From contig NC_087377.1 of assembly GCF_963675165.1 (NCBI RefSeq), positions 14,256,198-14,320,197 on the forward strand: a stretch of DNA of 64,000 bases. Reading direction: 5' to 3'. This document shows, in pieces, positions 37,040-48,300 of this stretch (the stretch's first letter is position 1; each line of letters opens with the position of its first letter). Source of the stretch: Halichondria panicea (lineage: Eukaryota; Porifera; Demospongiae; Suberitida; Halichondriidae). A program made the translations under genes and the position numbers. The notes beneath the pieces were generated by a model. It saw nothing but the letters and a program-made list of their open reading frames with translations. It made no database searches and had not been told where the DNA came from.

Positions 37040-40000
37040 TTACGATGTACCACGTTTCTCATCAAATGATGGCCGATCTCCCTCGTAGAATCTATCGTGA
37101 GTACTTGTGTGGTAGTAAAAAGGAAGTGAAGGGTCCAGTCGCTTCATAAACTCATTGCACACTTTCCGCCAATTGTACTTTACACACTGTAGGGTGAAAT
37201 GATTTCCAACCATATCTCTCATTATACTGAAGATACATTCTACGTCATCTGTAGTTGATGCCCTCGGATGCTCTGGGTCTCGATTCTCTCGTCTTCGCCA
37301 TTCTCGACTTTCAATATTTGTAGTCAAAGCGATGACAGTCTCTCGAGTCAGTCCAAGCACTCCCTTAGTTGGTCTAAATAATGAAATTATGTATGAAATA
37401 ATAATTTAATACTATACACAAATTAACTTGCACAATATTCATGCAGCCAAGCAAAATATGATATTTCACTGATGCACCTGGTTACTTCCAATGTAGAGAA
37501 ATCGTAGATGTCTTTGTACCAGGGCATGAGGTCACTTAACAGTAAACAAAGAAGTTCGTAGTTGTAGTGACAGCGCTGTAGTTGGGTGAGTCCTCTCTGG
37601 TCACAGGCAAGTCTCCACCGTCTAATGGCTCTAATATATTCTTCCTCAACTTTGTAACCCTTTCGCTTCATGAAGTCCTCAACCCCTTTGGAAAATAACG
37701 CCTCTACATCTCTGATCGACTGCTTTCTTTGACCAGTAAGAGCCGGGTACGTCAGATTGGTTGAAGGGTCATAAAGAGCCTCAGTGTAGCGTTCAGTTTT
37801 CATTTTGTCAGGACCTCCCTTTCGAGTGGATTCCCCCATTCTCTGCACAGGCACAATCAATGTATTTAGCACACAAAAAATTAATATGTAAGGTCTACAC
37901 TACTCTGGTGTATATATTATACAGTACCTTGTAAACATGACCTTCATCTTCCCTCTCATGGAACACAGTCTTCAGTATGGGATGCACTTCTGGTACATAG
38001 AGGTAAGTTGAGAATGGAACCCCTTTTGCATCCCAGGACTTGATCGTTTTGGCAAACTCGTATTGAGCAAGTATGGATCGTAGTTTGTCAGGCAGTTCCT
38101 CGTCTTCATCTATATATAATAGGTAGAAGCAGTTGAATGCAACTTACTGGATCCACTGCTTCAGTTATATATACATTAGGTATGTATATGTAATAGTGAT
38201 AACATCTACACTGTACCTGCTCTCCATGGATGAATAGGATACCCCGTTGGAACTGTCCTACATCTGAGCCTTGAGACGATATCTTCCAATGATAGACCAC
38301 TCTTTTGTAGGCTGGCAACTTCACAAATCACCTCTTGTGGTACTGGACTCGTGGGTTCTTGAGCAATTGGAGCCGGATCACAGTTGTCTGAAACAGTAAT
38401 ATGCATGAGTATATAATTATTATTACGCTTACATAATTATAATTATGTAACATATACCATCTGGAGTAATCATCATGAGGAGTTTCTTGACACTCATCCT
38501 AGAATACTTGTCCTTCACAGTTGATTTTATCCTAAGGACAGATACCGGACGAGTATAACCCATTGCTCTCAATGTGTTGTGTTCACCGTTGGAGACGAAA
38601 CCTATATATATGAAACAATTACGTGTAATTCATGTACCGGCATGCATGCATGATGTAATTAACTGTAACATTGTATATACAAGTTATAGTTAAACAATGG
38701 CCTCGAGTGGTATATTTGATTTACACGCGAGAGTAATCTGATAAACCACGAGGCGCAGCCGAGTTGGTTTATCTGATTACTCGAGCGTGTAAAGCAAATA
38801 TACCACGAGAGGCCATAGTTTAACTGGCTTGTACTAATGTTTAGCTACTTCCTGTCATGCTTCTTCAATGAATATGCTTATAACTACTGTTTGACGTCAC
38901 TGTTGCTATACCTATGCAATGAATTTGCTATTTTTTTAAAAAAAGCGATGGCTGATTCAAGCAAGCGTCTATGATTCAAGCAAGCAATTGTGAAGGCTGT
39001 GTTTCTGCATCTTTATAGAAGGCACTTCAAGAAAGTACACTGGTGCTACTTGTCTACAAAGAGTGCAAATGTACCCCAAAATATCATTCCACAAGCCTAC
39101 TGTACTGGCCCAGTGCAGTGCAGTCTCTTTAGTCTGAGAAACACTTGGCAGTCTGGACCCTTCTTACTGCTCCTGGTCCCATGCAGCAATGTAATAAGCA
39201 GGTTGTGACAACCAATGTTGAAAGTTGAAAAAAAGCAACACAAACAAACCAGTATCGTTCGATTCACGATCACGGAGTTCTTCCAAATTTGCCTCCTTTT
39301 TGGAACTATTCATCGCTTGAACTTGGCTCTTTTTATGTTGACTAAAATCATTAGTATAGTAGTCTGTTTTGTATTGAATTCTCTCTAACTCTAATATTGC
39401 TAATAATTATTGATTGAATTGAGTAGTGTGTCATTGTTTTAAACGAGCATGCTGACTATAAAAGGGCGTGCCGTGGGCAGCTCCGACCGGAAGCAACCAA
39501 AAAATGACAAAATGGCAACAATGAATATTCTTGAGTCTTGCAAAAAGACGCCCTTGACAGTTATAATGCACATTCTTTACATTTTTACATTCTTCTTTTG
39601 ATACGCCTTCTTCCGCTCTCTCACGAGATAGTAGACACAACAAAAATGGCTGTCAAAAGTTTATTTCAAGAAGCATGAAGAAGTCTGTTCTCAACCTCCT
39701 ACTGGGGGTTCCACAGGAGCTAAAGTTCGAGACTGAAGATACCAAGCAAGTCTTTGTAGGTATAATTGACAGTGCTGAGCGTTATCTCTGGCAAGAGATG
39801 CATTGGCCCAACATAAGGACCTGACAAACTGATGCTGTTGTTGAAGATGTGGACATAAATAACTCAAGTAAGTAGTCCATAGGTCTATAGTAAAAGTACT
39901 AGTCTAGTATAAAGTAATGTGACTTCATCAACCTGCGAACGCTTTTTCGCTTCTTAGCTTGTTGTTCATTTTTCATGGATAAAGTAACGAAGAGGAGAGT

Positions 40001-43000
40001 TGAAAGTCTGTAGGGAAAGACCTTTGTATAATATCTATTTGCAGTTTGTTCGTTCATATATACAGTCATGCCTCAGTTGGGCATGCGCAAGGTATACGGT
40101 AGTGTGTCTGTGTGTGTGTAGATCGACTGTTACAGCTGCTCGATGATAAATGAAGCTCGAAGAGTTTCTGTATAATTATTGTAGGCTGCTAATCATAATT
40201 ATTTCTTGAATTGCAATTAGTTGGGTTTGCAAAATAATACTTACGGTTATGTTTGCTTACTTTGAAAGCTAGTACAACTTGTGTGTAGCAAAATAGGGGA
40301 ATAACGAGAAATAAAAAGAATTAAGCATTATCCACCAGGGCCGATGAATCCATCTAAAATGTTGTAAATTATATGTGCAGTGTATTCATTAATAATGGTA
40401 CTGCATGCTTCATTGCCTACACTGAGGCATCATCACCCTTTCAGTAACATTCATTTTTTTCTCAGGTCGCGTTGAAGGACGCTTTGAAGGACTGCGACTG
40501 CCTTTGCTTGTTGACAGTCTCCCTGGATACATCATCAACCTATGTATAAAATGTAAGTATTACTTCTGTATCAAGCATATATCCCTAGCTCTTTGCTGGG
40601 GGGAGGAGAGCCTCACTATCTGGTGGCATGCACTCCACTTGCCCTATTAAAATGGTAGTAAAGAATTTGTTTGATATAGATGTACTGATATTCATATAAA
40701 TCCTTTTCAGAATCAAACTTTCGGTGAATTTCCACAATGGCACAGTTTCAATGCCGTCTATTATGCAAGAAAGCAAGCTTCCTAACTCTTCCACAACGTG
40801 CCCTGGAGTATGCTCACTGTAGCTGACTTGGAGCTGAAAAGATTCCTTTATTGTGCATTGCCTTTTGCTGTATATACATAAAGTATTTGTCAGCCATTTA
40901 TTTTATTTTTTTGTTTTTTGTTTCTGCTTCTGGTAAAAAAGAAAAACTACCAAGAATGTATTTCCCTTCCCTTTGTGTATATTTTTTAGTGTTCACAGTG
41001 TGTAGTGAGTGGGTTCTGAGCGATTTTGCGCAAGAGAAAAAAACAGCTCGTTACTAAGGCTTGAATGAAAATTTAGGGGTCAAAGGTTGCGCCCACGGCA
41101 GCTCTTTTTATACTCAAAACTCGCTCCGAGTTCCGGAAGTTGCTAATCCGGTAATTAAAGCCAACATGCTCGTTTAATTGAAACAGTGTGTCAATTTTGT
41201 TGCAAAGGTGGGATACTGTATTCAATTCTAGCTGTACATGTAGTTTGACCACAGCCATGGTATATGGCAGTTATACACTAGGGTATAACTGCCATATACC
41301 ATGGCTGTGGTCAGACAGGTTGTATAAGTAGTATATAAACTACAACTGAAGCCTTTGATCTTTGGTGCAACCATAGTACAAGCATATATACATACCTGCT
41401 ACACGCATACCCATTTCTTTCATCTTCAAGATGAGGTTGTTGAGAACTCTCCGTATATGTTCTCTTGTCCCATTCCAACATAAGGAATCAGTTGTACTGA
41501 AAGTGCGTATGGTTTTCGCTTTCTATCTTCAGGACTGATTAGAACAGCATATACGTGAGTAGCTGCATGCTGTACGTCGGTGTTTGAAGTAGCCTGCAAT
41601 CAGTTATATAGATTAATTGACGGGCAATTAAAAAACAGTGACCTACCCTTAAGGAACAACGCCAGATCAATCCCTATCTTGTACAGTTTGTGTGCCTTAT
41701 GAACCCTCTCATCACTTTGCATCGATTGCATAATCACTTTCAGCTCGACAACAATGCGGCGACCCTCTTCATTCAATGTGGACAGCTCTTCCACCTTCCA
41801 TCCAGCATTGTAAGTAGCTTTTCCAGATTTCTCAGACTGCAGTTGACTCTCATATTGCTTGTTGGCTGTGTCCAGCACTAAAAATATACACACATACTCA
41901 TTTTCTCTGAACTAGTTTTAACTTACATTTGTATATATTATTGAGGTCCTGTTCAATATCCTTAACCAGTTTTTGGATACGAGCAAAAGATACAAGCTCT
42001 TGCAGTTTTGGAACTTCTTCCAGTCTCTTGGTGTACTCGGATCGGAGTAGCTGCAACTTCCCATTTCCCAAGTCCACATCACCATTCCATTCACCAGCAA
42101 CCGACTCTTGGAGACTACATGTCAAATCCACCCCATCACCTTTAATCCACCAACGAGCATTGGGGAGAATACGGTGTGCTTCATCTAAAACTGATTGCTA
42201 TAATGAAAATATTATACCTGTGTGATAGATACGTATACACTGTATGTGCATATGTGTTTATATACCTGGATTTCGGCAGTGACCGTGACATCAGAATTAG
42301 CAATCATTCTCTGTATGCTTCTGTCACTTGGTGCAGGAACGTTTACTCGAGCCTATATAGATCGAGAAATTAGAAACATAAATTGTCACGCTATACACCA
42401 TGCAACACTGCAATCTTACAACGAGTGGGCTTAAACCCATATGTGATTGCCTTGCTCCCTGTTCAGTATAGCTTCATACGACTAAGCAGGACCACGATGC
42501 AGCTTGCACCATTTCGTTCCAAACAGAGTGTACATACTCTGTAGCCATTCGGAATAATCGGTGGGGCATTTGACCTGAGAAATTATGGGGTTGATTATAG
42601 GGGTTTACACAGAATGATGCGAAATAACAATAACAGTACTTACTTTGTTGCCATGTTCAGTGATAAAAAAATTCACCATGTACTCGAGTAACCCCATTGG
42701 CATTCGTGATGTAGGAAAATAACTTTCATTCTCGTTTTCTGGCCGAGAACGTCCAAATCCATTGCATAGACCATAGATGACATTACTCTTTCCATCGGAC
42801 AGTAACTTCTGCATGCCTTTCAACGACATTTCAACGAAGTCATCTGGTGCATTGAGGCTGTACTGATTTGATGCGATGTGCTTAAACATATCAGATACTA
42901 ACACCAACTGTTCGTCAGACGATAATAGAAGAAAAGAATTCATCAATAATTCTTCTTTGATTATAGGAATTGAACTCAATGAAGATGCAGGAGTTGATTG

Positions 43001-43446
43001 CACATTCGTTTGCTCAGTCATTGATGTGATTGCATCTTTGGGAGAAGCAAACTTCTTAGCCAGCACCAATACAACTCGAGCACGACAGCTTCCATCTATA
43101 GAAGTTACACTTGTAATTATCAAGCTACATGCAGCACAGACTAAACATGCATGCATGGACAGTGAATACAAGCTCGGAAAGCCACATACTTGTTCGCCGT
43201 GTCCTATGAATAGGTGAAATCAAGGAGCTTGAAGCCCTTTCCCATACACTATGACCAGCTCTTGCTTTGGGCCAACTATTCATAAACCCCTCGTTACAAG
43301 CTATGAATTGAACTAGAGATGAATCTTCGAGGTAGTCCAGCCACTTCCTTTTGCATTTTCCTTGAATTTGCTTGCCTTCCTTGGGACTTTAGGAGGCTTC
43401 TTTGGAGTTTGCCCTGTAGGAGGGCCTCTTGGTCTCTTTGTAGCCA
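37040..43446 (-). CDS. Long multi-exon gene of unknown function, transposase-like C-terminus, degenerate
   Basis: Exons on the - strand that I can place: 43190-43446, 42644-43095, 42482-42574, 42266-42352, 41927-42197, 41647-41877, about 41396-41590, about 38460-38600, 38218-38390, about 37930-38110, about 37440-37830, 37040-37378. Recognisable blocks are EWLQSMYTLFGTKWCKLHRGP, YVGMGQENIRRVLNN, GGPDKMKTERYTEALYDP and, near the end, STTDDVECIFSIMRDMVG followed by KYNWRKVC and HDRFYEG. D-V-E plus FS(I/M)R is the style of transposases with a catalytic Glu (P-element/THAP type), so a transposase is a reasonable but unproved guess. A TAG at 42482-42484 where Trp is expected, a shift near 43385 and a phase mismatch at 41647/41590 suggest decay. 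Confidence 0.5.
38684..41377. mobile_element. Palindrome-bearing element, copy A (in an intron of the - strand gene)
   Basis: Starts TTATAGTTAAACAATGGCC and ends GGTGCAACCATAGT, with ACAAG repeated on both sides (38679-38683 and 41378-41382). The left end has a hairpin (38702-38818, GGCCTCGAGTGGTATATTTG / complement); the right end has another around CCATGGTATATGGCAG (41255-41310). Copy B at 47622-48361 is the reverse complement but lacks the central 1.7 kb. Confidence 0.75.
39443..41173. mobile_element. TTAA-flanked element nested in copy A
   Basis: The left end reads TTAA then ACGAGCATGCTGAC; the right end is the complement of ACGAGCATGTTGGC followed by TTAA (39439-39442 and 41174-41177). 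Copy B at 47.8 kb is the empty site, reading GTTTTAATTGAAAC with a single TTAA. Length is 1731 bp. There are several short frames but no recognised transposase; an R1 fragment in reverse orientation lies at 40060-40190. A piggyBac-type target and precise empty site make the assignment strong. Confidence 0.85.
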
Positions 43447-43640
43447 TGACAGGTAGTGCAATAGTAGAGAGCAGTACTCGGTACAAGTGATTCAGTGTAC
43501 AAGTGCAATTAGAGAAACCATACATGAGCGCGAGCATAACGGATAGCGATTAGAGAAACCACAAAGACCAATATCATATGGGCGTGACATCCTGTCATGC
43601 TGCAGGAATGCAATACGGGAGTAACTCATTAGCAAAAGGT

Positions 43641-45319
43641 CAACCTTATGTCGTAGCTCCTCTGATTGAAGACCACACGTACGTATTGATAAACTTCTAC
43701 TGATTCCAAGAGTTCAAGCCTTTAGTGCAGTGGGGCTGTAAAAAAGCTACGAGATTTTCACTTGTTGCACCTCGAGCCCCACCCTAACTTTTCGTCTTGT
43801 GGAGATCTATACGTGTTACTTTGAGTTAAGTTTACACTGGTCCACGATCTCTACTGGCCTGTGCACCAGGATAATACTGAGTAAAATGAAGGTAAGGATA
43901 ATACTGAGTAAAATGAAGGTAAGCTGAGAAGGGTTGCTCCAGTATATATATAAATTAAGTGCCAGGATCGTATCAGTGGACCAAAGTGGACAACTTGAAT
44001 ATGCTCGAAATTTAGCACTGTGAGACCACAGAATCTGAATTAGCTTTTGGTTATCAACTATCATCAGCGCTGCACATGCAGTGGACCGAAGTGGCCAAGT
44101 TGAATTTAGGACTGTTACCACAGAAACTGGTGTATTATTCTGGACCAACTAAAAGTGAAGTGAGCACTGACACTCACAGTAGTCTATGAGGTTCTATTCA
44201 GCTTTTAGGCGATCATGCAGCTATAATAAACAAGCTAACAGACTACTATACCCGTGGCTGCCCACGCGCGCCTTAGGTAATTATTATACCAAGAGCAGGT
44301 TTAATTTGCATACTTTTTGATCGTGTACATGTATACATTTTAATAGAAAATAGAATCTATATTAACTAGATAGAAACCAATTATTATTAATAAACTGGAT
44401 GCTGAAAGCTTCCTCGGCAGGCTATTATAATAGATCTTAATAACAATCTACCATATCAAAGCCAAATGCTAATTTTAGAATCACAGCTCTAAATTCAACT
44501 TGCCATGGCGACTTTATGTGCATGTACTGACCAAAACTGTTAGCCAAAAGCTAATTTCATATGACTGTATACCTGTATACCGAGTTGGCCATGCACTCTG
44601 CTCCTGCATGGTATAGCTGCATGATCACCTAAAAAGCTACTGAATAGAACCTCACAGACTGTAGTGCCAAGGGCATATAGAGAGTAAAAACTAAAGGGGA
44701 TGGAAAAGCACAGTATCTATTAATATATTTTGTGTACAGTATATCCGGTCTCATGAAGGGTAGCATGCCCTCACTACAGTCCTAACTTCAAGTGATCCAT
44801 TTGGTCCACTGAACTGATAGCTGAAAGCTGAGCTTATAACCAAAAGCTAATTTCATGTGCACTAGGCACCAGATTCTGTCACATGCAGTGTAAATCCAAG
44901 TTGGCCACTTTGGTCCACTGTGCCTGCAGTAATCTAGCATGTACCACAAACATTTTTACACCCTAATATCGCATGCATGCATGCTGCAAAAAAGCTGCTT
45001 TTCTGCGAAAACTTTTTAACGCTTATTCCCTGAAAGTATATACCCGCTATACGGTAGTTAACTTTATATATTATAGCTGGCGCTATTTGGCTGGTGCTAT
45101 AATTAGTTGCTTTTCATAGCTTTCACATCATGTTTTACAAAAATAAACTGATTAGTAGCGAAATTCATGATTAGAAAGTATGTGATCGTCATAGGCAGGT
45201 GTTAGTAATGCTATTCATTCATGCATGTGTACCTCATATCAGGGTTAACCCATATCAGTGAGGTGGTGTGTTATGTATAAATACGTAGTGGGGTTTTCCC
45301 AGGGAAATTCCACAGCCAT
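43641..45319. other. Intergenic with foldback repeats
   Basis: Between about 43975 and 44935 are inverted blocks: AGCTTTTGGTTAT, GGTCCACTG/GTGGCCAAGTT and GAGGTTCTATTCAGC / GCTGAATAGAACCTC (44188 versus 44640). These make a degenerate foldback of about 950 bp. No gene is supported. Confidence 0.6.
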
Positions 45320-48300
45320 ATGTATATAACCACATTAATTGTGTTCAATTGTACCACCATACAGAAACATCTGATCCAAGGCTACATTGTCTTCATTGTA
45401 ACTGCATACTTGACAGCTCAGTCTAAAGGTGGGAAATTAAAACACCTGCACTATTGTATGCATGTAGTTGATTCTGTTGCTTCCTTTTAAAGGTACAATG
45501 CCATCAGTCTCTCTGACTGTTGAAGGAGGAGGCAGTCTGGTTGGTCAGCTCTGTCCTGGGACAATGAAAATGTTTTGCTATGGAATAGACTTGTCAATTT
45601 TACGATGGAGATACAATGGGAACATAGATATAGTAACCGTTTTTTCAGATGCCTCAGCTCCTTTTTCATTTGAGATCAATAATCCAGCATTCTTAAGTGT
45701 TGAGCTGCTATCAGTAGCACAAGATCCAGTGGATCCGAATTTCGGTAACTTTTCGTCAGAACTTGTTGTAAATGTGTCACAGTTGCAGGCAGTGAGTGTA
45801 ATGAGCATTACATGCGGAGATCCGGATACTTTCAAAATGATTCCAGTGGATGTTGAGATTATACAACAAACTGAACCTGAGAGTCCCAATGGAACTAATG
45901 TAACAGCTCTCTATGAATTTGGATCCTTGACGGATGTCATTGTTTCTTGGGAACAATTGGTGAGTTATATACCGGGAGCACATGAGGAGATGGAGCGGGT
46001 TATTATGCATAGTAGTCTATAACTACATTTGTAATGTGCTAAGTTCTCTGTACATGTGTGGCTAATAACGCGTTTGATGTAATAGTGAGTATTATTAAGG
46101 TGTATTATTAAGGTGTACGATGCAGTGTTCGCCCACGCAGTAATTATCTATAGTAGTAAATCATGCAAGCTGTCTTGACTGTATACACTAGTCGTCACTT
46201 TATATGATAGATATTGCATGCTCTTTGCCAGCAACGAGGAAAGGGGTAGGGCGACTCTCGAAACAATTTCTTGAAAACAATGAACATGCAGTCATCAAGA
46301 ACTCTTCGAGCCGTCCTCAGGAATATCATGAACTGCTGGTAGGTAACTGTTTAGTTCTGGTTAGAGTCCTGATATTTGACGACTAAAATCGGCTATGACC
46401 ACAATATGTGTTCGGTAAAGTTGCAGGGGGGTGCTAGGGGTACTCGAGCACCCCCGTATACAGCCTGTGTCAAGTACAAAACACAAAGAAATGTATCTGA
46501 TTATCCAACTGCACCCTTTCTCTTCCATATCTTGCTGCAGTTAGCTAGCTAGTAGGCAAGAAAAACGATTCAGTCTCTATAAACTGTGAGCTATTCTGGC
46601 TTAAATGTGTGAACTAGTTCTCTTTCGTAGCTTCTGTATGCAAATATAGTGCATCCAGCTTAGAGAGTAGATTACGACAAATTTGTGAGTAGCTGTACTT
46701 AAATGTAAAATATCTTTCGATTGGAACATTTCTAAGAAATGGTGTTGATACCAATTAATGTGTAGGTGAATAACCAAGCTACAAAAACGTTTCCATGGAA
46801 ACATAAGGTGGTGGGTTTGTGGTGATTAATAGAACAACAGCAAATTGTTATAGTGGGTATTAATCGGTTAGAGTAATAAAACAGTAATCTTGTACAGCTA
46901 AGGTCCTAGACTTATCACATAATTGTTCAATGGTTTAGGTATCCTGACCATCCCTTTTATGGGTCTTACATATGTTCACAGTGTCTATGATTTACTAGTT
47001 TTCAGGTACACTTTTGGTTAGAGTAATAACTTCTGAAAAATTAATAGCTTAGCTTTCAAATTTCTGTAGAGTAAGTTTACAGATATATGGGCTACATTTT
47101 GATACCAAGAACATCTTATTCCATTGCTGATATAACACTGAAAAGCTACATAATTTACTATTTTCTACTGTTTTGATGACATCAGCAGCTGCAAACCACA
47201 AACCAATGTCGCTTTAATCAACCACAAACTTAATTAAGAGTGACTGTACGCCCACTTACGTAGTTAATTAAAGTGTCATCGATTTGTGGTTAGCAGCTTG
47301 TGATGTCATCAAAACGGTAGAAAATAGTAGAATATGTAGTTTTTCAGTGATATCTCAACAATGGAATAAGCATAGAGGATGTTCTTGGTATCAAAATGTA
47401 GCCCATTTATTTGTAAACTTACCAGAGAACTTTTAAACCTAAGCTATAAAATTTTCAGAAGATATTACTCTAACCAAAAGTGTACCTAAAAACTAGTAAA
47501 TCATGAATTATACTGTGAACATAATTATGTAAGACCCATAAAGGGATGGTCAGGATACCTAAACCATTGAACAATTATGACAAAGTCTAGGACCTTAGCT
47601 GTACAAGATTACTGACTTTGTACTACGGTTGCACCAAAGATCAAAGGCTTCAGTTGTAGTTTATACTACTTATACAACCTGTCTGACCACAGCCATGGTA
47701 TATGGCATTATACCCTAGTGTATAACTGCCATATACCATGGCTTGTGGTCAAACTACATGTACAGCTAGAACTGAATACAGTATCCCACCTTTGCAACAA
47801 AATTGACACACTGTTTCAATTAAAACAATGACACACTACTCAATTCGATCGATATTAGAGCTAGAGAGAATTCAATACAAAACAGACTACTAGTCAACAT
47901 AAGAAGAGCCAAGCTCGAGCGATGAATAGTTCCAAAAAGGGAGGCAAATTTGGAAGAACTCTGTGAACGATACTGGTTTGTTTGTGTTGCTTTCTTTCAA
48001 CATTGGTTGTCACAACCTGCTTATTACATTGCTGCATGGGACCAGGAGCAGTAAGAAGGGTCCAGACTGCCAAGTGTTTATCTGGTTCCTTCACAATTCT
48101 TCAGGCAAATTCATTGCATAGCTATAGCAACAGTGACAGTAAACAGTAGTTATAAGCATATTCATTGAAGAAGCATGACAGGAAGTAGCTCTAAACATAG
48201 TAGTACAGTTCTAAACATAGTACAAGCCAGTTAAACTATGGCCTCTCGTGCTTTACACGCTCGAGTAATCAGATAAACCAACTCGACTGCGCCTCGTGGT

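Larger units (their letters stand above)
33447..43640. mobile_element. Putative large two-gene element bounded by long inverted repeats
   Basis: The left end 33447-33720 and right end 43380-43640 are inverted copies with high identity (both start CCTTTTGCTAATGAGTTACT). They include upstream sequence and the first codons of a gene on each strand, both reading MATKRPRGPPTGQTPKKPP. Weaker homology continues outward to about 32785 and 43665, interrupted on the left by the 635-bp element. The two genes inside converge and end at 36.6 and 37.0 kb. Terminal inverted repeats around two convergent genes suggest a DNA transposon of about 10-11 kb. A simple inverted duplication of a promoter plus first exon is the alternative. 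No target duplication was established. Confidence 0.55.

Noticed and set aside
39443-41173. Host gene exons inside the nested TTAA element (for example the frame near 40467-40551)
   Set aside because: A short frame ending at a donor-like site is visible, but no partner exon or homology could be supported.
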